A stretch of 64,000 nt of DNA from Anaplasma centrale str. Israel (GTDB lineage Bacteria > Pseudomonadota > Alphaproteobacteria > Rickettsiales > Anaplasmataceae). Each line of letters begins with the position of its first letter. Positions within the stretch are counted from its first letter, which is position 1. The stretch covers positions 1,116,001-1,180,000 of the forward strand of contig NC_013532.1 in the NCBI RefSeq assembly GCF_000024505.1, given 5' to 3'. The notes under the pieces are model-generated. The model saw only the letters and a program-made list of their open reading frames with translations, was not told where the DNA came from and did no database searches. Below, one piece after another: positions 30,303 to 39,213 of this stretch. Both the position numbers and the translations under genes were made by a program.

Positions 30303-33300
30303 TTGTTTTCTGTGCTCGTGGGGCGTCACCGTAGTGCGCGTGGCCCACTGTTGGGGTTGGTTCGTCATCAGCGCGCGTTCGTAGGCGTACACGTGGGCTC
30401 TCTTGAAGTAATCACCGGCGTTGCTCCAGAATTTGGGGACATGCTCATGGCCCAGATGTGCATGGAAGATCGGCACACATCGTTCGTGTTCGTCGTACAG
30501 GAAGGCACATCCCTGGCGCATTTGGCAAAAACCCTGAAGTTTTTCGACCGGGAGCGCGATGTGTTTATCCTGCCCAAGTGGGATTCCATTCCACACAAGG
30601 GGGTCTCACCCAGTAGCCTGGTCATGGCAACCAGGATGAAGTGCTTGCTTGACATTTCTAATGCCAAGGCCCCGTACGTAATGTTAACAACCTCCGGCGC
30701 AGTTGCGCAGAAAGTGCTGCCGGCACACTCTGTGGCCAGTGCCACCATAACAGTTGCACCTGGCGATGGTTTGTCTATGGATGCGCTGGTACAACATCTG
30801 GTGGCATGCGGATATACGCAATCTTCCGCGGTGCGCGAAGTGGGGAGCTTTGCAGTACGGGGGGAAATCGTCGATATTTTCCAACCAATAGATAACAAGC
30901 CCACCAGGATAGACTTCTGCTACGATGCTGTTGAGTCTATCAGATGTTTCGACCTTGATACGCAAATTACGGATGGAGGCGCGTTACCAAGTTTGGTCAT
31001 CTATCCAGCATCTGAAGTAATAAAAACCGAAGAAAACTTAAATCGGTTCTACACAAGGTACATGCAGCAGTATCCAAATCCCGATCCGGCATTTGCTGAA
31101 GCCATGCTTTCCAGGCAAAAATGCATGGGAGAGGAGCAGTGGCTGCCGCTGCTGCAGGCAGATGAGCTGTCAACCATTTTCGATTATGCCCCAAACGCAA
31201 AACTGGTGCTTGCTGAGCAGGCTTCGGAAGAAGTATTGCGGCGCTTGGAAGGGGCGCAGGAGGAGGATTATACGGCACAATCTGCCACAGGAAAAAGCGC
31301 TTTGTTCTTGGATTTACAAGGCTACATACAAATTACACGGAGCTTTCACAAGGCCATCTTCTGCCGCTTTGATGCAACATCAGAAAACAATCTCTGGAAG
31401 CATCAACAAGTCATATGCTCTTCCAGCAATATTGGCGCTGTGCCGAATTTCAGGTTGCTAGCACAAGAACAAAAGGCTGACGTATTCGCGGTGGCCGCGG
31501 ATTACATTAACTCCGCACATAAAACTCTAATCCTCGCCTGCTACTCTGAAGGATCACTGCTATATTTCATCGACAAGTTTAAAGCACATGGCATACACAT
31601 ATCCAGAGTGCATGAGTATGCAGGCCCTATAGGCGCGTTCAACGCGGCTGTGCTACCAACAAGTTGTGACGTTGTAACACACGACTTTATTGTGATAACA
31701 GAATACAGCCTGTTGAAACGTCAATGCGCGGCCGGTCGCTCCTCTGGCACGGTAGTCAGCGAAGACACCTGCCTTGCAGTAGGAGACGTAGTAGTACACA
31801 AGGACTACGGCGTTGGCATATTTAATGCGCTACGCACGCTCAGTGTGTGCGGACATTTACACGACTTTGTCGAAATCCTCTACCGCAATAACGACAAATT
31901 CTTCGTCCCGGTGGAAGATATAGACTTGATCACAAAATACGGCACCAATACCGACGTCGTCCTGGATAAACTCGGCAGCACCTCATGGCAGGAGCGCAGC
32001 GCCAAACTCAAGAAACGCATCAAAGATATCGCTCAAACGTTGTTACACTCAGAAGCAATGCGCGTACTTGCGGAAGGCAATAAGTTTCTTGCAAATCAGA
32101 GGTACTTGGACTTTTGCAAAGAGTTTCCATACGTAGAAACCGAAGACCAGCTCAAAGCAATATCAGAAGTTGAGGAGGATCTCGCCAGCGGCAAGGTGAT
32201 GGACAGGCTCATATGTGGAGACGTTGGGTTTGGCAAGACGGAAGTCGCACTGCGCGCGGCATTTCTAGTCATCAACGAAGATCCGGCCAAGCAGGTTGCC
32301 GTAATCGTCCCCACAACCCTACTATGCAGGCAGCATCTTGCGGCATTCAGAGAGAGATTTCAAAACTACGATATCAACGTTCAGCAGCTTGCACGATCAT
32401 CCGCCACGCAAAAGTCTAAGGTAAAAAAGGCGCTCGAAAACGGGGATATCAACATAATCATAGGTACGAGTGCGCTTCTCGCAGAAGATATAAGATTCCT
32501 AGACTTGAGCTTGCTCATTATTGATGAAGAACAACACTTCGGCGTACAACAGAAAGAACAGCTCAAAAAGCTCAGGAATGATGTGCACGTTCTATCCTTA
32601 TCCGCAACACCAATTCCCCGAACTCTGCACATGTCGCTTTCCGGGATAAAAAACTTGAGCGTTCTCAGGACCCCACCCATGGGGAGGATGGCCGTAGATA
32701 TTGCCATCATACAGTACGATGGCAACATCATAAAAACCGCAATTCTAGATGAAGTCAGCCGCGGTGGCAGAGTGTTCTTCACCTGCCCATTTATTTCTGA
32801 CATTGATGGCGTGTTGGCGGACCTACAAAAACTGGTCCCAAATGTGAAGGTCGAAGTGGCGCATGGCAGAACATCTACCAGGGCGTTGGATAAGATTATG
32901 AATGACTTTTTCGATGGGAAGTTCTCCGTCCTCCTGACAACATCCATCATCGAAAGTGGAATAGATATACCTTTCGCCAACACCATAATAGTGCACAATG
33001 CTGACATGTTCGGCTTGGCACAGCTGTACCAGCTCAAGGGAAGGGTGGGCCGGAGTACGTTGAAGGGTTATGCCTACTTCATAGTGTCAAAAAAGGCGCT
33101 GCCCGATTCACCTGGCATGAAGAGGCTAGAAGCGGTCAGGTCTCTAAATAGCGTTGGGTCGGGCTTTGCCCTCGCTTTACAGGATATGGACATGCGCGGC
33201 TTTGGAAATCTGGTGGGGGAAGAGCAGTCTGGCAACATAAAGGAAGTGGGAATTGAGCTGTATCATAAAATGCTGGAGGAAGCCATAGCAGTGTGCCAGG

Positions 33301-33761
33301 AGCAACCGCACATACAAGCGGGCTGCCACAGCGTAAAAGTGGGCGTAGACGCAAATGTTAGGATTCCTGAATCTTACATCAGGGAGCTAGATCTGCGTAT
33401 AAGAGTGTACAAAAAAATCAGTAGCTTGAAAACCGCGGAGGAAGCGGATACCTGCTTTGTCGAGCTAGTAAACAGATTTGGCGCGCCACCACCGGAGGTC
33501 ATGAATTTGCTGAATGTAATGCGCATCAAACAGCTTTGCTCCGCACTCGGCATACAAGAGGTCACGCAAGCGAAGCGGCACGTCACGTTTTCACTGTCGC
33601 AGGGCACAGCAGCGCATTCAGGAATGTTGAAACACATAATAGACAACCACGATCTCTTTACCATATGTGACCACAGCGTCAGGATGTCAGTACCCAAGGC
33701 ATCACAGAATCAAATACTAGAGTATATATTGTCCCACCTTGTGTGCATGGCCGCTGCTTAA
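30303..33761 (+). CDS. mfd: Transcription-repair coupling factor
   Basis: ATP-dependent DNA translocase that displaces RNA polymerase stalled at lesions and recruits UvrA. 1,152 residues. The UvrB-homology region lies early (ILPKWDSIPHKGVSPS, VGSFAVRGEIVDIFQP). The RNA-polymerase-interaction domain is CLAVGDVVVHKDYGVGIF. The translocase has Walker A RLICGDVGFGKTEVA, DEEQ-box IIDEEQHFGVQQKE, motif III LSATPIPRTLHMSL, motif V TTSIIESGIDIPFANT and motif VI LYQLKGRVGRS. The C-terminal TRCF domain begins near NIKEVGIELYHKMLEEA. The start is uncertain: TTG 30303 is used here. An AGGAGG at 30279 is followed at once by a 7-codon frame ending in TAG, so it does not serve mfd directly. Confidence 0.96.
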   Translation: MFSVLVGRHRSARGPLLGLVRHQRAFVGVHVGSLEVITGVAPEFGDMLMAQMCMEDRHTSFVFVVQEGTSLAHLAKTLKFFDRERDVFILPKWDSIPHKGVSPSSLVMATRMKCLLDISNAKAPYVMLTTSGAVAQKVLPAHSVASATITVAPGDGLSMDALVQHLVACGYTQSSAVREVGSFAVRGEIVDIFQPIDNKPTRIDFCYDAVESIRCFDLDTQITDGGALPSLVIYPASEVIKTEENLNRFYTRYMQQYPNPDPAFAEAMLSRQKCMGEEQWLPLLQADELSTIFDYAPNAKLVLAEQASEEVLRRLEGAQEEDYTAQSATGKSALFLDLQGYIQITRSFHKAIFCRFDATSENNLWKHQQVICSSSNIGAVPNFRLLAQEQKADVFAVAADYINSAHKTLILACYSEGSLLYFIDKFKAHGIHISRVHEYAGPIGAFNAAVLPTSCDVVTHDFIVITEYSLLKRQCAAGRSSGTVVSEDTCLAVGDVVVHKDYGVGIFNALRTLSVCGHLHDFVEILYRNNDKFFVPVEDIDLITKYGTNTDVVLDKLGSTSWQERSAKLKKRIKDIAQTLLHSEAMRVLAEGNKFLANQRYLDFCKEFPYVETEDQLKAISEVEEDLASGKVMDRLICGDVGFGKTEVALRAAFLVINEDPAKQVAVIVPTTLLCRQHLAAFRERFQNYDINVQQLARSSATQKSKVKKALENGDINIIIGTSALLAEDIRFLDLSLLIIDEEQHFGVQQKEQLKKLRNDVHVLSLSATPIPRTLHMSLSGIKNLSVLRTPPMGRMAVDIAIIQYDGNIIKTAILDEVSRGGRVFFTCPFISDIDGVLADLQKLVPNVKVEVAHGRTSTRALDKIMNDFFDGKFSVLLTTSIIESGIDIPFANTIIVHNADMFGLAQLYQLKGRVGRSTLKGYAYFIVSKKALPDSPGMKRLEAVRSLNSVGSGFALALQDMDMRGFGNLVGEEQSGNIKEVGIELYHKMLEEAIAVCQEQPHIQAGCHSVKVGVDANVRIPESYIRELDLRIRVYKKISSLKTAEEADTCFVELVNRFGAPPPEVMNLLNVMRIKQLCSALGIQEVTQAKRHVTFSLSQGTAAHSGMLKHIIDNHDLFTICDHSVRMSVPKASQNQILEYILSHLVCMAAA

Positions 33762-33813
33762 CCGCAGCCTTAGCGACATTACCCATGGTCTCAAGGCAGT
33801 GCAAGAAGGCCCC

Positions 33814-36555
33814 ATGGGCAAGGTTGCTGGTAAGGGTCTAGAGAAGTGTCGTGAGAAGCTTGAAGCAGCATCGCAAAAATGGGTTAACGCTTGGCAAGAG
33901 GTTGACGCCCTGAGACTAGCAATTAGTAGGGGTGAACAGGAGCTTGAAGCGGCTAAGGCAGGCGAAGGCGAAGCATGGTCTCCAAAAGGTGTGGAAAGCA
34001 ATGCATTCTACAGTGCATTAAACACAATAGGTCAAAAGATTGCAGATGCAGCTCAGGCTACCTGGGAAGGCTTGGCTATAACTGGTAAGTTCATAGGTAA
34101 CGCCGCAAAGATTGCTGGTGTAGGCGCCCTATGTACAGCAGCAATCCTGACTGCTATGGTACCTGTGGTGAGCCTACCAATGTTTGCAGCAATGGGGATC
34201 AGTCCCACTGCTGATGCTTGGATACAAAACAAGATAGAGAAGGCAGAAAAATTCGTAGATGACCAGATGAGTGATGCAGCTCGCAGCCTCGTAGCTTCAG
34301 AGCTGGTCACAGCTGTAAGTGGTGCACTCGTGGCAGTGGGAGCGGGCTTCCGGTACATATTCACACCAGTTCATAACGCCATCAAGGGTTCTGTAGAACA
34401 AGACCTTACTGTAAAAGAAGGCTTAGAACAGATCAAGGAAGACGTAAAAGAAATAGGCATCACGGCTAAGCTCAATGCTGTTGGTCAAGCCATGACACAC
34501 GCTGGGGTTTATGCAGTCGTTGCCATAAGACAGGGCTTCAGTGCTGAAACCCGTAACTCGCTGAAGCAGGGCATAGAAGCAGTATATAACTCCATCAAGG
34601 AGTTTGTAACAGGCCTAGCTGCCCCAATCGGCTCATACGACGCTGTAGAGGAAGCTATTAACCGGGAAGCTACAAAGATACAGAAGACAGAAGTAGATGT
34701 AGATGCAGTAAAAGCTCCTTCCCTAGTAACTAACCTGAAAAACGCAGGTGTAATAACTGCAGAGGAAGCACAACGTCTTGAACAGCCAGCTCCTAGCATA
34801 TCTTCAGTTGCAAGGCGTCTAGGATACGGCGCTCAAGCTCTCGCAGAAGTTATGGGGGAAGAACTTAGCCAAGACGCAAAAGACCTGGCTGCCGAAGCTA
34901 CACCTGCAGAGCGTGAAGCTGTAGACAATGCTATACAATCTGTAGTTTCAGCTGTACAAGATGGACAAGCACCTGAGCCAGAAGCTGTAATCGCAGCTAT
35001 GGACAGTACTGTTGAAAAACCAGCACAAGACAGAGGTGTAGAGCAAGCATCACAATCCAAGGATGGTATAGAGGGCATTGATCAAGATGCCCTCAAAGAA
35101 GCAGCTGAAGGCTTTACTGGTGCAGTAGAGGCAGCAGAAGGACAGGTTGCCCCATTAAATACCGCAGAAGTTGCTGGTAAGGGTCTAGAGAAGTGTCGTG
35201 AGAAGCTTGAAGCAGCATCGCAAAAATGGTTTAGCGCTTGGCAAGAGGTTGACGCCCTGGGCACAGCAGTTAGTAGGGGTGAGCAGGAGCTTGAAGCGGC
35301 GGCTAAGGAAGGCGAAGGCGAAGCATGGTCTCCAAAAGGTGTGGAAAGCAATGCATTCTACAAGGCATTAAACACAATAGGTCAAAAGATTGCAGATGCA
35401 GCTCAGGCTACCTGGGAAGGCTTGGCTATAACTGGTAAGTTCATAGGTAACGCCGCAAAGATTGCTGGTGTAGGCGCCCTATGTACAGCAGCAATCCTGA
35501 CTGCTATGGTACCTGTGGTGAGCCTACCAATGTTTGCAGCAATGGGGATCAGTCCCACTGCTGATGCTTGGATACAAAACAAGATAGAGAAGGCAGAAAA
35601 ATTCGTAGATGACCAGATGAGTGATGCGGCTCGCGGTCTCGCAGCTTCAGAGCTGGTCACAGCTGTAAGTGGTGCACTCGTGGCAGTGGGAGCAGGCTTC
35701 CAGTACATATTCACACCAGTTCATAACGCCATCAAGGGTTCTGTAGAAGAAGGCTTATACAAGATCAAGGAAGGCGTACAAGAGACCAACCAAAGCATCA
35801 TGGCTAAGTTCAATGCTGTTGGTCAAGCCATGACACACGCTGGGGTCTATGCAGTCGCTGCCATAAGACAGGGCTTCAGTGCTGAAGCCCGTAACTCGCT
35901 GAAGAAGGGCATAGAAGCAGTATATAACTCCATCAAGGAGTTTGTAACAGGCCCTACCGCGCAGAAATTCTACGAGTCCATAACTGCCCCAATTGGTTCA
36001 TATGAAGCTATAGAGGCAGCTTTAGATGTAGCAAACGCTCCTTCCCTAGTAACTAACCTGAAAAACGCAGGTGTAATAACTACAGAGGAAGCACAACGTC
36101 TTGAACGACCAGCTCCTAGCATATCTTCAGTTGCAAGGCGTCTAGGATACGGCGCTCAAGCTCTCGCAGAAGTTATGGGGGAAGAACTTAGCCAAGACGC
36201 AAAAGACCTGGCTGCCGAAGCTACACCTGCAGAGCGTGAAGCTGTAGACAATGCTATACAATCTGTAGTTGCAGCTGTACAAGATGGACAAGCACCTGAG
36301 CCAGAAGCTGTAATCGCAGCTATAGAAGGCGCAGCTATGGACAGTACTGTTGAAAAACCAGCACAAGACAGAGGTGTAGAGCAAGCATCACAATCCAAGG
36401 ATGGTATAGAGGGCATTGATCAAGATGCCCTCAAAGAAGCAGCTGAAGGCTTTACTGGTGCAGTAGAGGCAGCAGAAGGACAGGTTGCCCCATTAAATGC
36501 CGCAGAAGTTGCTGCCGCACAGGGGCATCAACAGTCATCAGGTATGAGTAGGTAA
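33814..36555 (+). CDS. Alanine-rich protein made of two ~448-residue tandem repeats; function unknown
   Basis: 913 residues from ATG 33814 (MGKVAGKGLEKCREKLEA). A TTG at 33739 inside the end of mfd would add 25 residues. Each half has, in order: a charged helix (KGLEKCREKLEAASQKW); an amphipathic stretch (NTIGQKIADAAQATWEGL); a hydrophobic pair (VGALCTAAILTAMVPVV, LVTAVSGALVAVGAGF); helical repeats; then an acidic Ala/Glu/Gln-rich tail (EREAVDNAIQSV, DGQAPEPEAVIAA). A third repeat begins at the C-terminus (LNAAEVAAAQG) and stops at once. The two copies are nearly identical at the DNA level over long runs. No signal peptide is evident. Repeat-rich secreted proteins of Anaplasma, such as the appendage-associated family, are a possible comparison, but I cannot confirm membership. 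Confidence 0.78.
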   Translation: MGKVAGKGLEKCREKLEAASQKWVNAWQEVDALRLAISRGEQELEAAKAGEGEAWSPKGVESNAFYSALNTIGQKIADAAQATWEGLAITGKFIGNAAKIAGVGALCTAAILTAMVPVVSLPMFAAMGISPTADAWIQNKIEKAEKFVDDQMSDAARSLVASELVTAVSGALVAVGAGFRYIFTPVHNAIKGSVEQDLTVKEGLEQIKEDVKEIGITAKLNAVGQAMTHAGVYAVVAIRQGFSAETRNSLKQGIEAVYNSIKEFVTGLAAPIGSYDAVEEAINREATKIQKTEVDVDAVKAPSLVTNLKNAGVITAEEAQRLEQPAPSISSVARRLGYGAQALAEVMGEELSQDAKDLAAEATPAEREAVDNAIQSVVSAVQDGQAPEPEAVIAAMDSTVEKPAQDRGVEQASQSKDGIEGIDQDALKEAAEGFTGAVEAAEGQVAPLNTAEVAGKGLEKCREKLEAASQKWFSAWQEVDALGTAVSRGEQELEAAAKEGEGEAWSPKGVESNAFYKALNTIGQKIADAAQATWEGLAITGKFIGNAAKIAGVGALCTAAILTAMVPVVSLPMFAAMGISPTADAWIQNKIEKAEKFVDDQMSDAARGLAASELVTAVSGALVAVGAGFQYIFTPVHNAIKGSVEEGLYKIKEGVQETNQSIMAKFNAVGQAMTHAGVYAVAAIRQGFSAEARNSLKKGIEAVYNSIKEFVTGPTAQKFYESITAPIGSYEAIEAALDVANAPSLVTNLKNAGVITTEEAQRLERPAPSISSVARRLGYGAQALAEVMGEELSQDAKDLAAEATPAEREAVDNAIQSVVAAVQDGQAPEPEAVIAAIEGAAMDSTVEKPAQDRGVEQASQSKDGIEGIDQDALKEAAEGFTGAVEAAEGQVAPLNAAEVAAAQGHQQSSGMSR
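33823..35169 (+). repeat. Tandem repeat unit 1 (1,347 bp)
   Basis: Begins at GTTGCTGGTAAGGGTCTAG and ends where the same string starts again at 35170. It encodes 449 residues. It differs from unit 2 by scattered substitutions and small in-frame indels, for example a block around 34400-34470 and another around 34640-34720. Confidence 0.9.
35170..36507 (+). repeat. Tandem repeat unit 2 (1,338 bp)
   Basis: Second copy of the 1.34-kb unit, encoding 446 residues. Bases 35401-35700 match unit 1 almost perfectly. A short third start follows at 36508 (GTTGCTGCC) before the stop at 36553-36555. Confidence 0.9.
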
Positions 36556-36882
36556 AAGGGGTGTCCGCTAGAAACTGTAGGCTGGGCAGCGCCAAGGGTA
36601 CTCAACACAAGTCCCCTTGATAATGCCCACAGGTGTGGCAGGTATTGCCCCCCGGGCACCAGGTCCGCTGTTCTTTCTGGCTGACATCCCATATACCTCC
36701 GTCGCGTAGGCTTCGCCTATACCTGCTCCAGCCTCTACCAACCTGAACAAGTTAATCGCAGGGTTGACAAGTGCCCTTTGCGCAGATACAAGGACGTGGT
36801 AGACTGCCCGGCGTTGCTCAACTCCAGGTGTTGGGAATGCCAGGGGTTGGTGTAGGTTCCTGACGGTAGGCTGGGGGTTTTT
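36556..36882. other. Intergenic region between the repeat protein and ribE
   Basis: 327 bases without a supported gene. A short hairpin TAGGCTTCGCCTA lies near 36708-36720. On the minus strand a 60-codon frame (36568-36750, TTG start) reads smoothly but has no recognisable homology. A GTTGACA at about 36764 may be a -35 for ribE, with no clear -10. Confidence 0.3.
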
Positions 36883-37494
36883 ATGTTCAGCGGAATCGTG
36901 GCAGCCGTAGGCGTCGTTGAGGAGGTGTTGCCATCCGAAGAGGATGACATGGCGGTGCGGCTGAGAGTGGAAGATGAAAACCTCTTGGCAAGGATGGTCG
37001 TGGGCGGTTCCGTGGCTTGCGCCGGCGTCTGCCTCACGGTGGTGGACAAGGACAGGGATTTCACCGTAAACGTCTCCAAGGAAACCCTAGGGGTCACTAA
37101 CCTGAAACACTGGGGTGCGGGTACAAAAGTGAACCTAGAGTTGCCGCTCAGGATGGGCGACCCTATAGACGGCCATATGGTACAGGGGCATGTTGACGGA
37201 GTGGGAAAGGTGGAGTCTATCGTCCAGATTGCTGGTTCCCACACACTAATGGTAAGCTGCAATGAGACGTTAACGAGGTACATATCCCGCAAGGGGTCTA
37301 TAGCATTAGATGGCGTTTCTATGACTGTAAACTCATCCGGTAGCGGGTTATTTGTGGTTAACATCATCCCGCACACATGGAACCACACCACACTTCAATA
37401 TATCAAGGCTGATAGCGAGATAAACATAGAAACAGATCTTGTGGCCAGGTACCTAGAATCCTTAGTTAAAGACACCAGAGATGGAGACGTATAG
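36883..37494 (+). CDS. ribE: Riboflavin synthase alpha subunit
   Basis: Dismutates two 6,7-dimethyl-8-ribityllumazines to riboflavin. 203 residues made of two lumazine-binding repeats. The first begins MFSGIVAAVGVVEEV with SVACAGVCLTVVD and FTVNVSKETLG. The second has DPIDGHMVQGHVDGVG, GSIALDGVSMTVNSSG and FVVNIIPHTWNHTTL. ATG 36883 is clear. It converges with the nitronate-monooxygenase-like gene. It indicates riboflavin synthesis, which is known in Anaplasmataceae. Confidence 0.96.
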   Translation: MFSGIVAAVGVVEEVLPSEEDDMAVRLRVEDENLLARMVVGGSVACAGVCLTVVDKDRDFTVNVSKETLGVTNLKHWGAGTKVNLELPLRMGDPIDGHMVQGHVDGVGKVESIVQIAGSHTLMVSCNETLTRYISRKGSIALDGVSMTVNSSGSGLFVVNIIPHTWNHTTLQYIKADSEINIETDLVARYLESLVKDTRDGDV

Positions 37495-37518
37495 CGGGCA
37501 ACCAGCGCCACTCCACCT

Positions 37519-38922
37519 TCAGTAGCCGCTGAGAATTCTATCAACCAACTCCTTTACAGTCGGAATGTATCCGCCACTATAGAATTCGTCTTTACCAAAC
37601 CTGTACGCATTATGCCCAGAAAACATAAGCTCTCTGTCGCAATCACCCTTGCGAATAATGTTCTGCAACGTTTTGTGAATACAAAAACTTCTGGGATCCG
37701 GCTTTTGTCCAGTGTTATAGTTTCCATGGTCTTTCCAGTTGCTGAACTTACAGTGGCTCAAGCACCCCATGCAACCTATCTGGTCTTCCCGTATCTCTCG
37801 GGCTTTTCTTTCGGTAACAAAAATCACTGTGTCATTGGGCGTCTTTAGCATGGTGTCGTATCCAGCGGAGATCCAGGCATCGGCACGCTCCTTATCGGCA
37901 ACCGTGACATATATGTCTCGCCCTCTGGAGCCGAACTTCATGGCAACCACGAAATCGTCCCTACACTCGTTGCTAAAGGGAATCTGGCGTTCGTTACGCT
38001 CCTGCAATTCACGCAAAAATTCGTTCCTCACAGCAGAAGAGTAAAACCCTGTGGGGCTAAATCTGTTGAGTAGCACGTCCCCAACCTCGAGGGAAAGCAG
38101 CCTTCTCTTCCAAAACATAGAAATCGGGCTCTCCGCAGTAACTAGAGGCCTTGTACCAAATTGAAACGCCACAGGGCCTATTCTGGCATCATCGAGCCAA
38201 GCTTCCCACTCTTTTAGGTGCCATACCCCCCCTGCCATTATTAAAACAACCTCGGAAAGGCCCACTTCGTTCATGAACGACCTAATCTCCGCAACCCTGC
38301 CGAACGGAGCCTGGGGTACGTTTGGATCCTCACTGTTGCTGAGCCCGTTGTGCCCTCCAGCAAGCCACGGATCCTCATACACAACACCGCCCAGCAGTTC
38401 CTTGGGGAACTTGCGGTAGGCACGAGTCCACAGAATTTTGAAGGCACGTGCGGAAGAGACTATGGGGTAGTAATAAACTCCACATTGCATAGACACTTCA
38501 GCCAACTTGTAGGGCATGCCAGCACCGCATGTTACCCCGTGAATCAGGCCCTTGGCACCCTCGAGCACCCCGTACAGTACCTCACTCACATTGCCCATTT
38601 CCCACAGCACGTTCATGTGCACCCTGCCACGTCCTTGTGATACGTCGTGGGCAATACGCGCCTGGCTTATTCCCGCTTCTATGCTGTAGCGTATGAGCTC
38701 ACGGTTGCGCTCCCCCCTGGTTTTCCCCTTGTATATCAGCGGTACGTACTCCCCATTGCTGTCAATGAGCGCGGGACTAGCACAAGAGAACGTGCCCACA
38801 GCATCCGCAGCGGCGAAGGCCCCAGCACTCCTGCCGTCGCTGACCCCAATTCCCTTACCCCCTTCGATGATGGGCCACACTTCGCGGCCGGAAATACAGA
38901 CTTTCCTAATTCCTTTCAGCAA
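37519..38922 (-). CDS. Nitronate monooxygenase / 2-nitropropane dioxygenase-like flavoprotein
   Basis: 467 residues, longer than classical NMO (about 330-380). FMN-binding TIM-barrel hallmarks include IIEGGKGIGVSDGRSAGAF near residue 18, HGVTCGAGMPYKLAEV, GGVVYEDPWLAGGHNG (the GGHNG-type catalytic-histidine block), VVLIMAGGVWHLKEWEAWL and VAFQFGTRPLVTAESP. An extra C-terminal domain of ~130 residues has a cysteine cluster (QIGCMGCLSHC...SFCIHK) that could bind a metal or Fe-S cluster. TTG 38922 is preceded by GGGGAGG at good spacing. The physiological substrate is unknown. Confidence 0.82.
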   Translation of the reverse strand: MLKGIRKVCISGREVWPIIEGGKGIGVSDGRSAGAFAAADAVGTFSCASPALIDSNGEYVPLIYKGKTRGERNRELIRYSIEAGISQARIAHDVSQGRGRVHMNVLWEMGNVSEVLYGVLEGAKGLIHGVTCGAGMPYKLAEVSMQCGVYYYPIVSSARAFKILWTRAYRKFPKELLGGVVYEDPWLAGGHNGLSNSEDPNVPQAPFGRVAEIRSFMNEVGLSEVVLIMAGGVWHLKEWEAWLDDARIGPVAFQFGTRPLVTAESPISMFWKRRLLSLEVGDVLLNRFSPTGFYSSAVRNEFLRELQERNERQIPFSNECRDDFVVAMKFGSRGRDIYVTVADKERADAWISAGYDTMLKTPNDTVIFVTERKAREIREDQIGCMGCLSHCKFSNWKDHGNYNTGQKPDPRSFCIHKTLQNIIRKGDCDRELMFSGHNAYRFGKDEFYSGGYIPTVKELVDRILSGY

Positions 38923-39213
38923 AAGAACAATCCTCCCCTCAACGCTACAAGCCCGGCCAGGGCCTTGCTACGCGCAGTACGAAAACTCATGAAACACCCT
39001 AGAGTCTAGCGCTTATGCATCCTACAGTCAACGAAAATGAGGCCGCAAGCCAACCTAAGCCACAACAATAGGTAAGGCCGATGCGCTTTTGTGTACCAAC
39101 CACAGAGACACACCAGCATTCGCAACACAAATAGCAGGTACGTAGACAGTTTTGAGCGCTCATAGGCCGTAAAACCACATTGATGCACCAAACATACTTG
39201 GTTCGAGGCGTAG
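38923..39213. other. Intergenic region, nothing recognised
   Basis: 291 bases between two leftward genes. It contains no supported gene, RNA or clear terminator by eye. The promoter of the nitronate-monooxygenase-like gene should lie in its left part. Confidence 0.3.

Noticed and set aside
36568-36750. Smooth 60-codon frame on the minus strand between the repeat protein and ribE
   Set aside because: It has only a TTG start, no ribosome-binding site, and no recognisable family. It overlaps nothing useful. Kept as a note inside the intergenic entry.
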